Numbered from the stretch's first letter, positions 26,442 to 36,240 are shown. The stretch: DNA of 64,000 nucleotides from Rufibacter sp. DG15C (GCF_001577755.1 NZ_CP010776.1:3844001-3908000); one strand, 5' to 3'. Notes: generated from the letters alone by a model not told the origin. Numbers and translations: made by a program.

Positions 26442-28232
26442 TTACTCCTCCGCATTGAGTGCTAAGTGGTAGGCGCGCTCATAATGCACCAGCAGCTTCT
26501 TCCAGTCAAACATCTCAGAGGAGCTTTCCACTTTATTCCGCTGGGCAATGCGCTCTCTTCTAGAGAACTCTACAAAGTCAAACAAGTGCTTGGCCAATTG
26601 CTCAGCAGATTCTTCAAAGCCTTTATCATGCCGGTTAATCACATAGATACCCTTCTCGGTGTACTTCTTGACGTGCTTTTTCACGTAATCCCCGAAGCCT
26701 GACAAATCACTGGTCACCGCCGGTATTCCGCTGGCCACGCACTCTAAAGGCGTATAGCCCCACGGTTCATAATAGCTCGGGAAAACACCTAAATGGCAAC
26801 CGCGCACAAACTGGCCGTACTCCATGCCAAACAGCGGGTTGGTTGGCGAAATAAAATCTGGGTGGTAAACGATCTTCACCCGGTCATCAGCATTGTTGAC
26901 TAGGTTGGACGTGCGCAGGAACTCCAGAATCTCATCGCTTTTGTCATTGACCAGGTTATGCGTCACCACTGATGGCAGATGGTGCGTTTTCCAGGACTGC
27001 AACGTACGGCGGTAGCGGAGCTTCCAGTAGTCGTCTACAAAGTTCTCCAGGTTAGGCAGTTTGTATTCTGAGCTGGCCGCAGCCTCATAAAACAGGCGCT
27101 CCCCTACCTGGTTGCTGATGGCATCTACCGTCTCCCGGATCTCTTCCATCAAGGCCTTGGAGTGCAATACCTCAGGGTTGATGGAATGAAACGGCTGCTT
27201 GGTGATAAAGAACATGACCACCGTGGTGTCCATGCGGGCCTTCTTCATGCGGTAGTTCAACCGGGCCAAAGCCTCCAGCGTCAAGTCAAAGCCTTTGTTG
27301 CGGTATTCAAACCGACCGGAGGTGAAAAAGTACAAGGTCTTGTCCAGCGCAAACGGGAAGCTCTGGAAGAAGTGCGACATCACAAACCGGTGGATCTTCT
27401 CCTTGTAGGTCAGGTGCAGGTTCTGGAACTCGTGCATGGCCGTGAACCGGCGTATGTTCAAGCCGTTGGGCAAGACCGTGTCTGGAATGCGGTCCAGCAG
27501 GTAAATACACTCGCGCACCGTCACCTCGCTTACCGTGGTAAATACGTGGGCCCCATGCGCGGCGGCGCGCTCTATGGAGACGGCGGGCTCAATGTTGAAA
27601 TGGCGCGCTTCCTTCTGCCAATCCACGGCGGTAAGCTGGTCATAGAAGTTAGGGTCGTTCATGGCGAGGTAGCGGCCTAGCAAGGTGGCGTGCGTGGTAA
27701 AAACAATCTTTACCGGCACCTGCTCGCGTCGTAGATCCGGGATGGCCGAACCCACCATCCATTCATGGAAGTGCGCCACCACCTTAGACATATTGGCCAC
27801 CAGCTTGATGAACCGCTTGGTCAAATCTCCGAAGGCCAGGACTTGGTGCAACAGATGCTCGTCTGAGGTGGGAATGTGGTGGTTTTCCCAGAGCTGGTGC
27901 TTGATCTCGTTTAGTTTTAAAAAGGCACTGTTGGGGTTGATGAGCACGATGCGCGGCCGGCCCGTGATCAGCCAGGTACCATAATAGACCTCCACACCTT
28001 CTTCGCGCAGCTGCAACACCGCCTTGCCAAACACGTCTGAGTAATCCTCCGTCGGTTCAAACTCTGCCGCGGCCTGCTGCGGAAAATAGGGTCCCACCAA
28101 GCAATATTGATCGCCCCAGTATTCCATCATGGCGGGCACTTTGGACCGAATGACCGTGTAAATTCCCCCTACCTGATTACAGGCTTCCCAGGCAATTTCT
28201 AACAGGTGTGGTGAGGCGGTAGAGTATGGCAT
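26442..28232 (-). CDS. Glycogen synthase, GT3 (eukaryote-like Gys) type
   Basis: A 596-residue glycogen synthase that extends alpha-1,4-glucan chains, in this family normally from UDP-glucose. The N-terminus LLEIAWEACNQVGGIYTVIRSKV (11-33) carries the GGIYTV loop typical of GT3. Other marks are KVVAHFHEWMVGSAIP, FTTHATLLGRYLA, PNGLNIRRF, FTSGRFEYRNKGFDLTLEALARLN and, near the C-terminus, GCHLGVFPSYYEPWGYTPLECVASGIPAVTSDLSGFGDYV with the conserved E-x2-G-Y-T-P-L-E arrangement. These match eukaryotic GYS rather than bacterial GlgA (GT5). No GlgC (ADP-glucose pyrophosphorylase) is in the window, consistent with UDP-glucose use. It converges on the GH31 gene across a palindromic hairpin. Regulation by phosphorylation, as in eukaryotes, cannot be inferred. 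Confidence 0.94.
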   Translation of the reverse strand: MPYSTASPHLLEIAWEACNQVGGIYTVIRSKVPAMMEYWGDQYCLVGPYFPQQAAAEFEPTEDYSDVFGKAVLQLREEGVEVYYGTWLITGRPRIVLINPNSAFLKLNEIKHQLWENHHIPTSDEHLLHQVLAFGDLTKRFIKLVANMSKVVAHFHEWMVGSAIPDLRREQVPVKIVFTTHATLLGRYLAMNDPNFYDQLTAVDWQKEARHFNIEPAVSIERAAAHGAHVFTTVSEVTVRECIYLLDRIPDTVLPNGLNIRRFTAMHEFQNLHLTYKEKIHRFVMSHFFQSFPFALDKTLYFFTSGRFEYRNKGFDLTLEALARLNYRMKKARMDTTVVMFFITKQPFHSINPEVLHSKALMEEIRETVDAISNQVGERLFYEAAASSEYKLPNLENFVDDYWKLRYRRTLQSWKTHHLPSVVTHNLVNDKSDEILEFLRTSNLVNNADDRVKIVYHPDFISPTNPLFGMEYGQFVRGCHLGVFPSYYEPWGYTPLECVASGIPAVTSDLSGFGDYVKKHVKKYTEKGIYVINRHDKGFEESAEQLAKHLFDFVEFSRRERIAQRNKVESSSEMFDWKKLLVHYERAYHLALNAEE

Positions 28233-28238
28233 AACAAA

Positions 28239-28276
28239 TGGATTTTGGCCTATTTTACCGAATATAGAGCAAAAAT
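28239..28276. repeat. Palindromic intergenic hairpin, copy 7 (degenerate)
   Basis: TGGATTTTGGCCTATTTT is followed by a decayed right arm ending GAGCAAAAATG. It lies 7 nt upstream of the glycogen synthase start, within its probable leader. Confidence 0.5.
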
Positions 28277-28497
28277 GATTGCTCCTTCTGGAGTATTTCT
28301 TAGATGAATATTAACTCTGCATTTAACTATCTGGTTAACAATCTTTTAATCACCTGGCATTGCTTAATGAGTTGTGGCTTCCCTGTAAAAATGAGAAACC
28401 TATCAGCACCAAAGTTTTGTGACTGAGCGTAAGAACATACATTTACCTTTTGAGCGGTTCAACACTTTACGCGCTTATAATTTATACAACCTACCCT

Positions 28498-28935
28498 ATG
28501 AAAAATGAATACCACGGCCACGTGATTTGGTCACAAGTTGATGCCAACATGCATTTGCGCCACTCGGCGTATGCAGACTTTGCGGCGCAGGCCCGTATTA
28601 TGCTGTTGAATGACCTGGGGCTGGATTTTTCAGTTTTCCAGAAGCTGCAGATGGGTCCTATTCTGTTTAGAGAAGAGCTACAGTACCTGCGCGAGGTAGG
28701 CATCAATGACAACATCAAAATCCTTTCCTTTCTCACCAAGGCCCGAGAGGACGGTTCGCGTTGGTCTATAAGACATGACTTGTACCGCGGCGATGGCGTA
28801 AAGGCAGCTGTCATAAATGTGGATGGCGCCTGGCTAGACCTTCGGCAGCGAAAACTTACTGGCCTGCCCCTAGAGGTAGCCACCAAGTTTATGGAAGTTA
28901 CCAAGTCTGAGGACTTCGAAGCACTAACTGCCTAG
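28498..28935 (+). CDS. Hotdog-fold acyl-CoA thioesterase (YbgC/4HBT-like)
   Basis: A 145-residue hotdog protein, starting at MKNEYHGHVIWSQVDANMHLRHSAYADFAAQARI. The VDANMHLRHSAYADF stretch corresponds to the conserved DxxGHVNN.xY active-site segment of the 4-hydroxybenzoyl-CoA thioesterase family; the catalytic Asp is at about residue 15. GPILFREELQYLREV and KAAVINVDGAWLDLRQRK fit the rest of the fold. The substrate is probably a fatty or aromatic acyl-CoA, not predictable here. The ATG at 28498 is chosen over an upstream in-frame ATG at 28450 because homology starts there. A palindromic hairpin begins 4 nt after the stop codon. Confidence 0.85.
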   Translation: MKNEYHGHVIWSQVDANMHLRHSAYADFAAQARIMLLNDLGLDFSVFQKLQMGPILFREELQYLREVGINDNIKILSFLTKAREDGSRWSIRHDLYRGDGVKAAVINVDGAWLDLRQRKLTGLPLEVATKFMEVTKSEDFEALTA

Positions 28936-28938
28936 CTT

Positions 28939-28976
28939 CGTTTTTGGCCTGATTTCTGGAAAACAGGCCAAAAACG
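28939..28976. repeat. Palindromic intergenic hairpin, copy 8
   Basis: CGTTTTTGGCCTGATTT and GAAAACAGGCCAAAAACG, one mismatch, begins 4 nt after the thioesterase stop codon. A good example of the 3'-end placement. Confidence 0.92.
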
Positions 28977-29101
28977 ACATTATCTCAACCGTAAGGGAAA
29001 TTAAATTTTTAGGAGATTAGCAATTTGATTTGGTTGGACAACATTAAAGGCAGGGCATGAGTATTTATACCTAGCTACTAATGGCTTAATGGTACAAACC
29101 G

Positions 29102-30193
29102 ATGTCAGAGCATAATCAGTATCACCTTCTGGAGCAGATTTTAGAGAAGACCCACAAATTGGTTTTTTCTTTTGACGTGGACGCCGGCGCTTTTACCTAC
29201 ATCAACAGCGCCTTTGAACTGGTCTGGAACCATACCAAGGAGCAACTGCTGGCTAATCCTGGCCTGCTGTTAGACACCATCCACCCAGAAGACAAAGACT
29301 TCCTTTTAAATGAAATACAGGACTTGCTTAATGGTGAACCGAAGGAAGAATTAGAATTCAGGATTATGGTGTCGGGTAATGAAGAGAAGTCACTTTTGCT
29401 TTCGCCGCTGGTCTTAAAGGATGAGCGGGGCCATGTGGTGGTCACAGGATTGGCAGAGGACATCACCAGCAAGAAGGACAACATTGCCAACCTTCAGAGG
29501 TTTGCCGCCAAGAAAAACTCCATCCTGGAGATATTGTCCCATGACTTGGCGGGGCCGCTGGCCAGCATCCAGTCCATTTCTGGTTCATTGGCCGAATCTT
29601 TGGAAAATAGAACCCTGGCCGAGGAAGATAAAAACCTAATCAATCTTATCTATAAGACCAGCGCGCGCAGCATTCAAATGATACGTGAGTTTGTAAAGCA
29701 GGAGTTCCTAGAGTCCTCCAACGCAGACATGTTTAAGGTGCGCCTGAACCTGGTAGAGAAGCTTAAAGAGGTAGTAGACCAGTACAAAGAAGGAGAAAGC
29801 CACATCAACAAGCACTTCACCTTTACCGCCTCCTCACCACAGATTTATGTTTCAATAGACCAGAATAAACTGATGCAGGTCGTCAACAACCTCATCTCCA
29901 ATTCCATCAAATTCAGTAAGGATTATGCCCACATAGACCTTTCGCTCACTGAGCAGGAAGATACTGTTTTGATAACCGTGAAAGACGACGGCATTGGCAT
30001 TCCTGAGCAATACCATGACGAGCTCTTTGATAAGTTTACTCGGGCCCGGCGCAACGGTCTAAAAGGCGAACCTTCTGTGGGTTTAGGTATGTCTTTAGCC
30101 AAAACCATTGTGGAATGGCACCAGGGCAAAATCTGGTTTGAAAGCCAGGAGAACAAAGGCACTACTTTTTACATTGAACTGCCCAAGGATTAG
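29102..30193 (+). CDS. PAS-domain sensor histidine kinase
   Basis: A 363-residue kinase without membrane segments, so a cytoplasmic sensor. A PAS domain spans about 10-125 (FSFDVDAGAFTYINSAFELVWNHTKEQLL, then DTIHPEDKDF). The dimerization/phosphoacceptor helix has EILSHDLAGPLASI with His147. The ATPase domain shows an N-box NKLMQVVNNLISNSIKF near 252-268, a G1 box VKDDGIGIP, and a G2 box SVGLGMSLAKTIVEWHQGKIWFES near the end. No response regulator is adjacent, so it is an orphan kinase. Its signal is unknown. It ends 15 nt before another palindromic hairpin. Confidence 0.93.
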   Translation: MSEHNQYHLLEQILEKTHKLVFSFDVDAGAFTYINSAFELVWNHTKEQLLANPGLLLDTIHPEDKDFLLNEIQDLLNGEPKEELEFRIMVSGNEEKSLLLSPLVLKDERGHVVVTGLAEDITSKKDNIANLQRFAAKKNSILEILSHDLAGPLASIQSISGSLAESLENRTLAEEDKNLINLIYKTSARSIQMIREFVKQEFLESSNADMFKVRLNLVEKLKEVVDQYKEGESHINKHFTFTASSPQIYVSIDQNKLMQVVNNLISNSIKFSKDYAHIDLSLTEQEDTVLITVKDDGIGIPEQYHDELFDKFTRARRNGLKGEPSVGLGMSLAKTIVEWHQGKIWFESQENKGTTFYIELPKD

Positions 30194-30207
30194 CGAGTCC
30201 ATACAGC

Positions 30208-30245
30208 CGTTTTTGGCTTGTTTTCCAGAAATCAGGCCAAAAACG
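30208..30245. repeat. Palindromic intergenic hairpin, copy 9
   Basis: CGTTTTTGGCTTGTTTTC with right arm GAAATCAGGCCAAAAACG, two mismatches (one a G-U type pair as RNA). It lies 15 nt after the histidine kinase stop. Confidence 0.88.
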
Positions 30246-30322
30246 AAGATGAATCCTTAACCCAGCCATCAAATGCATAGTGCTGTTCTCTACGGTGTAT
30301 CAAGGTGTTTATTTGAACTGGA

Positions 30323-30655
30323 TTACTTTTTCAACACCTGAAGGTATCCTTTGTCATACACCCGCTTTTGCGTGTAGGCATCTTTCTCATACCAAATATC
30401 CAAGACAAAGGTCGGGGTGATGTAGGAGGTGGCAAATTCTTCTTCGTCGTTTATGAGCTTGGTGTTGGTGACCATCTCATAGCCTTCTTGCAGGGCGTTC
30501 TCATGCGCCAGCTCTTCGTCTTGAGTTTCGTGCAGGTGCTGCTCATACACGGCATGGTACTGCTCTGTGATGGCCTCGTATAACCGTTGCAATTGGGCGG
30601 TCTCAAATTCCATGAATCCTTCCTCGTCCTTGGTCCACCAGCCTTTTGTGAGCAT
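30323..30655 (-). CDS. Conserved-type hypothetical protein, small acidic
   Basis: A 110-residue soluble protein that I do not recognise. It is rich in Glu, Tyr and Gln (MEFETAQLQRLYEAITEQY, HLHETQDEELAHENALQEGY) and probably mostly helical in its first two thirds, with a beta-like C-terminus (FVLDIWYEKDAY, KGYLQVLKK). No signal peptide or membrane segment. It stands alone, between the kinase (convergent) and the giant surface protein (upstream, same strand) from which it is separated by a terminator. Confidence 0.65.
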   Translation of the reverse strand: MLTKGWWTKDEEGFMEFETAQLQRLYEAITEQYHAVYEQHLHETQDEELAHENALQEGYEMVTNTKLINDEEEFATSYITPTFVLDIWYEKDAYTQKRVYDKGYLQVLKK

Positions 30656-30723
30656 ATTCTGTCCTTTTTATTTTTAGTGTAGGCCCAATGTATTGGTTTA
30701 AAGTGGGTATTTAAAGAAATTGA

Positions 30724-30778
30724 GTAAAGTAAAAAGTCCCTAACCAGTTTTCACCGGTTAGGGACTTTTTACTTTAAC
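30724..30778 (-). terminator. Terminator after the MBG-repeat protein gene
   Basis: A long inverted repeat, with GTCCCTAACC pairing to GGTTAGGGAC and extended by AGTAAAAA/TTTTTACTTT, lies 43 nt after the stop codon. It is T-rich on both sides, so it could act in both directions. Confidence 0.88.
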
Positions 30779-30820
30779 GTTAGTCAAAACGCTTTTTGCT
30801 AAAAACGCTCAGCCTAACTT

Positions 30821-33800
30821 TTACTTGCGGATTACCCGTAGCGTTTGGGTGCCTTTAGAAGTCACCAAGCGTACCAAGTACACGCCCACGTTCACAGAGT
30901 TATCTCCCCACTGCACTTGCACCGGCGTGTTGGCCAAGGCTTTTCCGGCCGTGATGTTTTTCACCAATGCACCATTCATGCTGTAGACCATTAGGCTATA
31001 TTCCTCATCTTGGTCAAAGGCGAACTCAAAGGTTGTTCTGTCTGAGAATGGATTAGGATAGCTGATGAACTTGCCTTTTGCCGAAGGCTGGTCAGCCAGT
31101 GCCACCACGCTGGAAGTCTTAGTACCTTTCACCACTTCATGGATTACAATGGATCCGCCGCCCAAGATGGTAGTTGGCGCAAGCTCAGCGTTTTCAGCGG
31201 TAGACATTTGGTTGTCATACACTACCTCGCCGCCCCGCTTCCAGATCTTGATTCTGAACTTGTCTGAACCGCCGCCACCATTTACCTGACCATCTGTGGC
31301 CACTACCATGAAATCATGGGCATCTGTCCCGCCATTGATAAAACCGGTGCCTTTGTACGTGGCTTTGGAACCAGCTATCACCAAAGTACCGGCGGTATGG
31401 CTAGCACTTTTAAAGTTGACATTACCGGCTGTGAACTGGAATTCTGTGTTGCCCTCTACCGTGTTCGTCCCTTTTTTGTATTTAGACACAAACCCGAAGT
31501 TGGCTTTGCCAACCGTGCCAGGTGAACTCACTAAGGCTCCCTCTGGAGAATTAATCCAACCACCCCCGGTCACAAATCCGCCGGCTGGGTCATACACTGC
31601 TAAATACGCTTCTGGAGAGGTTTTCACTTCGCCTATTGCGTTTTTATATTGTAAAGTAAGCGTATACACCCCGGTGTTGGTTGGAACGGTGGTTGAGCCA
31701 TTGATGGTAGTACCAGTCACGGTCCCGTTGGTTGGTGAGATGAAGCCCCAAACCCATTTCGGTTCAAAGATATCATTGGTGAAGGCGGCAGACACATTCA
31801 CCACTTTGCCTATCTCTGTAGGGGCCGGATTCGCGATGACCACCGTTGGTATGGCATGAATGGTAAAGCTGGCGGGCACATACGTCAAGCCATAATTGGT
31901 ACCCGCAGTCAACGTATTTTGCTGAATACTATACACACCTGGCTCGGTGCCACCCTCCCTTGAGATAGCGCCGGTAAACCCATCACCCGCTACTAGGTTA
32001 CCCGAGGTAATTTGATAGGTAAGAGTTGGATCTACCTGACCATGCATTTTGGCTTTCGCGTCTGCAGTCACGGTGATTGGTCTGGCAGTGATGGTAAGGT
32101 TCGCGCCTTGATAGCTCAAAGCATAGTTTGCGTTTAAGGCTACCGTTCCCTGACCAATGGCATAAGTCCCTACATTAGCCCCTGTGGCTCTGGAAAGGCT
32201 ACCGCTAATTGCGTCTTCAAAGGCCAAGCTGCCCGCCGTGATCTTATAGGTTAGCTCCGGGTCATTCTCCCCATACACCTTAGACTTGGCATCTGCCGTT
32301 ATAGTGATGGCTCTGGCCCCAATGGTAAGCGTTGCTCCTTCATAAGTAAGATTGTAGTTGTCGTTTAACGCTACACTACCCTGCTGAATATCATGGTCGC
32401 CCACATTTTCATTAGGAACCCTAGACAAGCCGCCTGTCACTTTATCCATGAAAGCTAAGCTTCCTGCGGTCAGCTGGTAGGTGAGTGCTGGGTCAGCCTC
32501 TCCATAGGTTTTAGATTTGGCATCTGCGGTGATTGTAACAGACCGTTTACCAATTTCAAAGTTTGCCCCGGTGAAGGATACGTGATAATTACTGGATACC
32601 GCCAATGATCCTTGGTTAATGGAATATGAACCAACATTTTCACCCCCTTCTCTAGAAAGAGAACCGGTAAAGGCGTCATCATATACTAAATTCCCAGAGG
32701 TTATATTGTAAGTGAGTGCAGGGTCATCGTCACCATAGGTTTTGGAGCTAGCCACCGCCGCGATTGCAATACCGCGCTTGGTGATGGTTAAATTGGCACC
32801 TTCATAGGTGAGGTTGTAATTTGAGCTAAGGGCTAAGCTTCCCTGGCCAATGGCATAGCTTTTCACATCTTCGCCTTCGGCTCTTGTTAAGGAACCCACA
32901 AACCCGTCACCATTGACAAGATTCCCAGCTTTTATTCCATACGTAAGAGCAGGATCAGCATCGCCATAGGTTTTAGACTTAGCCTCTGCCGCCACCGTTA
33001 CTGCCCGAGGGAGGATGGTGAGCTTACCCAGTGTATTTGTGATGGTGTAATTACCCAGTTTCTCTGAAGGGCTAAGAATAGCTGAAATGGCATAAGGACC
33101 ATCATCTACTGTTTCACCACCTAGTCGGCTGTAGGCAGCGGAAATGTTATCTGCTGGTACAAACCCAGTAACTGCACCGGTCAATTCTGGGTCTTGGTCT
33201 CCATACGTTTTTGAGAGAGAAGCCACGGTCACAGAAGCGGCTTTAGGTGTTATGACAATTCCTTTTGATCCTGAGGCGGGTTCATAGTTTCCATTCCCTG
33301 CAAAGGTCCAATTGGCAGTACCACCAGGAACGTTGGTGAAGGCATTCCCTACATTCAACAAGGCAGTTAAATCCTCATCTTCCACCCCATTGGCAGATCC
33401 CGTAGCTTTGTGGGCCTGGCCATCATATTCTACTGTTTTGCCCTGCATAGAGATAGTAGCCAGCGCTTTGGCAATGGTTACTTTTGCAGTGGCCATGTTC
33501 CCTGAGTGGTTTTCATCGCCAGCAAATGTAGCCGTTACCAGGTAACTCCCTGCATTTTTAGGCGCCTGTTCACTTGGGCCATAGGTGGTTGTCCCATCCC
33601 CTACATAGCTATACGCTATACCTGAGGTTGTTTCTAAGCCCCCTACTCCCGTAGCCTTCGCTGAAGCTGCATGCGCCTGTCCGCTATAGGTAGTGCTCAC
33701 ATCATCCATGGTGACTAATGAAGGTGCAACTGTGATCCGAAGCCATTCAGTGATAGAAGTAGCCTCATAGTTTTGGTTAGATAGGCTGGCGGTAGCGGCA

Positions 33801-35770
33801 TAATTACCTACATTGGTTCCTTTGCCACTCACAGTCAATCCGTCAACGTTGGGTGAAACCGAAGCAGTCACTACCTTCTCGTTGCCATCATATGTGTAAT
33901 CCATTTGGCCAAACGACAAGGTCGCGGGCGCTTTATTAATAACTATTGCAACAGAACCACTCTGGTCATTGTAATTATTACCACCATTGAAAGTCCAGTT
34001 GGCGGTTCCGCCTGGCGCATTTGTAAATGTATCGCCTAGGGTAAGGCTACTGCCTATATTTTCGTTGCCCACGCCAATAATCGTTCCTGAGGCGCCGTGG
34101 GCTTGGCCATCATAAATGCCCGTATACCCCGCTACATTAATTACGGCATTCGCTTTGTCAATGGTAAGAGAACCTGTTTTAGGAGTAGCTGCCGTATAGT
34201 TGGCAGTTTCTGCATATGTGACAGTGACGGAATACGTTCCTGCTTCAGTTGGATCAGAGACTGCTACAGCGGGAGAGCCTTTAGTATATGCTACGGCGGC
34301 ATTCCCTAAGGATGATCCATTAACCCCTGTCACAGTGGCATTGGCAACATAATGTGCCTGGCCATCATAGGTAGGATTGTTACCAACTGTTAACGAGATG
34401 GTGGGTGTAGCTTTAAGGATTGTTAAGGTCCCTGAAACTGGATCTGCTGAATAATTGGTATTATTTAAAGTAGCTGTAAAAATATAGCTTCCTGCCTCTG
34501 TAGGTGTTCCTACTATCCCTGTATAGGAAACAGTAATACCACTAAGCCCTTGAGGCGTAGTGGTCACTAATGCTGTTTTGGCACTCCCGTCATAGGTATG
34601 GACTAGGTTATTTAACAGCATTGAAGCTGATGCTTTGGTCACCATCAAGGTGGTAGAAGCATTGGACACATCATTAAAATTTGTGGACCCACCATAGCTA
34701 TAGTTGATGGTATATGCAGTGGTGTTTGCTGGAATACTAGCTGGGTTAAAAGCAATACTAAAATTTCCTGTCCCATCTAAACTTGCTGAAGGTGAAATTA
34801 TTCCATTAATAGTGGCAGTTACTGCACCTATTGCCGGCTCCCCAGTAATAGTAGCCAGCTTGCCAGTCAAGATAAGAGATGCAGTGCCAAATGATACTGT
34901 ATTGCTAGTCGACAGATTTGAGAACTGTGGGGTTAGTTTATTTATTTTAAGATTGGCTGATCCAATACTCCCAAAGTACAAACTAGTAGATGACTGAGTT
35001 GCACCTGGGTCTGTCTTAAACTCTGCAGTAAAGGCATTAGCATGATTCCCAGCATTTAAAGCACCTAAACTTACGTTATTAAGAAAAGCCCTTCCATCCG
35101 TCCCAGTGTTTGCAGAACCTATGTCTGCCCCGTTCATTTTGAAGTAAATAGTCCTATTAGGAATGGGGTTGTTATTAGATTGGGTACCTTGAACAAGTAA
35201 AGTGGCTACTAAATTTACTGTCCCTTTGTAATCTCCTTCTAAATTAGCTAGGCTTAGCTTAGAATTTCCGTCAGTAAAAATATATGAAACTCTTGTGCCA
35301 GTTTTATTACCCACTGAAGTCACTGTGAATTTTACACCCAAGTGTCTCTCCTCTACCTGATAATCTATATTCCAGGTCCCATCTGGGTTAACCACCACAT
35401 CATACACATGGTAGTCTGGGTACTCAGGTTCTTCTTTAAACTCTACATGAACTTGTTGGTCCAAGGTCCAGCCACTACCTGAAATGTGGGCTACTTCCCC
35501 TGGAGCGTAGTCATCTTTGTCTGAGGTGACCTTGGGCGCTGGCAGTCCTGCACTGGCATAAGCATCTATGGTTTGCACCATACTAATCCTATTCTCATTG
35601 GAGGTTCTACTTGCCCCAAATCCAAGGGTGCAGAAAGAAAAGACGGCCCATAGGGTAAGGCTCACGGCTAAAAACCGCTGAAGCGTAGAGACGCCTTCTA
35701 GCGGTTTATGTTTTTTTTGGACAAAGCTGTCCTGCAAGCTTTTTGAAAAAGATTGAGTAAAGTTTCTCAT
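30821..35770 (-). CDS. Giant MBG-domain repeat surface protein with T9SS sorting domain
   Basis: A protein of about 1650 residues, probably a secreted adhesin-like or cell-surface matrix protein. I use the ATG at 35770 (MRNFTQSFSK...), which leaves a plausible long signal sequence with hydrophobic core RFLAVSLTLWAVFSFCTLGFG; an in-frame ATG at 35842 adds 24 residues. After an N-terminal stretch (PKVTSDKDDYAPGEVAHISGSGW, as in Ig-like domains) come about six MBG/YDG-type modules (TYDGQAH, IYDGQAH, TYSGQAH...) and then six MBG_2-type modules of about 75 residues marked by K(T/V)YGxxDPxLT. A PKD/Ig-like and a post-COAP-1-like region (GGGWINSPEGA, KANFGFVSKYKKG) follow, and a T9SS type A domain (YPNPFSDRTTFEF..., ending TLRVIRK). 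No catalytic motif is visible. It stands as a single-gene unit. Confidence 0.88.
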   Translation of the reverse strand: MRNFTQSFSKSLQDSFVQKKHKPLEGVSTLQRFLAVSLTLWAVFSFCTLGFGASRTSNENRISMVQTIDAYASAGLPAPKVTSDKDDYAPGEVAHISGSGWTLDQQVHVEFKEEPEYPDYHVYDVVVNPDGTWNIDYQVEERHLGVKFTVTSVGNKTGTRVSYIFTDGNSKLSLANLEGDYKGTVNLVATLLVQGTQSNNNPIPNRTIYFKMNGADIGSANTGTDGRAFLNNVSLGALNAGNHANAFTAEFKTDPGATQSSTSLYFGSIGSANLKINKLTPQFSNLSTSNTVSFGTASLILTGKLATITGEPAIGAVTATINGIISPSASLDGTGNFSIAFNPASIPANTTAYTINYSYGGSTNFNDVSNASTTLMVTKASASMLLNNLVHTYDGSAKTALVTTTPQGLSGITVSYTGIVGTPTEAGSYIFTATLNNTNYSADPVSGTLTILKATPTISLTVGNNPTYDGQAHYVANATVTGVNGSSLGNAAVAYTKGSPAVAVSDPTEAGTYSVTVTYAETANYTAATPKTGSLTIDKANAVINVAGYTGIYDGQAHGASGTIIGVGNENIGSSLTLGDTFTNAPGGTANWTFNGGNNYNDQSGSVAIVINKAPATLSFGQMDYTYDGNEKVVTASVSPNVDGLTVSGKGTNVGNYAATASLSNQNYEATSITEWLRITVAPSLVTMDDVSTTYSGQAHAASAKATGVGGLETTSGIAYSYVGDGTTTYGPSEQAPKNAGSYLVTATFAGDENHSGNMATAKVTIAKALATISMQGKTVEYDGQAHKATGSANGVEDEDLTALLNVGNAFTNVPGGTANWTFAGNGNYEPASGSKGIVITPKAASVTVASLSKTYGDQDPELTGAVTGFVPADNISAAYSRLGGETVDDGPYAISAILSPSEKLGNYTITNTLGKLTILPRAVTVAAEAKSKTYGDADPALTYGIKAGNLVNGDGFVGSLTRAEGEDVKSYAIGQGSLALSSNYNLTYEGANLTITKRGIAIAAVASSKTYGDDDPALTYNITSGNLVYDDAFTGSLSREGGENVGSYSINQGSLAVSSNYHVSFTGANFEIGKRSVTITADAKSKTYGEADPALTYQLTAGSLAFMDKVTGGLSRVPNENVGDHDIQQGSVALNDNYNLTYEGATLTIGARAITITADAKSKVYGENDPELTYKITAGSLAFEDAISGSLSRATGANVGTYAIGQGTVALNANYALSYQGANLTITARPITVTADAKAKMHGQVDPTLTYQITSGNLVAGDGFTGAISREGGTEPGVYSIQQNTLTAGTNYGLTYVPASFTIHAIPTVVIANPAPTEIGKVVNVSAAFTNDIFEPKWVWGFISPTNGTVTGTTINGSTTVPTNTGVYTLTLQYKNAIGEVKTSPEAYLAVYDPAGGFVTGGGWINSPEGALVSSPGTVGKANFGFVSKYKKGTNTVEGNTEFQFTAGNVNFKSASHTAGTLVIAGSKATYKGTGFINGGTDAHDFMVVATDGQVNGGGGSDKFRIKIWKRGGEVVYDNQMSTAENAELAPTTILGGGSIVIHEVVKGTKTSSVVALADQPSAKGKFISYPNPFSDRTTFEFAFDQDEEYSLMVYSMNGALVKNITAGKALANTPVQVQWGDNSVNVGVYLVRLVTSKGTQTLRVIRK

Positions 35771-36207
35771 GAACTTTAAGGAAAAGAATGGCAGTTGTTC
35801 TGAAAGATATGGGGGAAACCCACGCCAAGAAGGACGCGACAAGAGAGCAGGATGCAGTAACTAGTTGCTACTGAGATACAATAGAGCTGAAAACACAAGT
35901 GTGAACACTAAAAAGTGCACAAAGTGGCCAAGAATAGTTGTGATGGTAGTTCCCCCACGATAGGCTTCCAAAAAGCCTTCAACCCATTCCAATAGTATTG
36001 ATGTTTAAAGGCCAGAAAAAAGCCTTGATAATTGCTTTTACTGATAAATACTAGAAAGGTTATATAAATATCTGTGATTTTTATAAATATTATTCCTCAA
36101 ACGTAAATATTTAAAGATTATATATTTATTTTTCAGTAATAAAAGAGAATTAGTAAAAGCATACACTAAGGGGTAAAAGGAGAGTTAGAAAACAATGGGG
36201 CATAAAA
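35771..36207. other. AT-rich gap upstream of the giant surface protein gene
   Basis: This stretch separates the giant gene from the tRNA terminator. It is strongly AT-rich (TATAAATATC, TTTATAAATATTA) and probably holds the giant gene's promoter. I see no gene, RNA or repeat. Confidence 0.5.
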
Positions 36208-36240
36208 AAACCCTCTCTAGAAACATCTAAAGAGGGTTTT
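36208..36240 (-). terminator. Terminator of the tRNA cluster
   Basis: AAAACCCTCT and AGAGGGTTTT form a 10-bp stem, followed on the minus strand by a run of seven T. It lies 11 nt after the tRNA-Arg 3' end. Confidence 0.88.
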
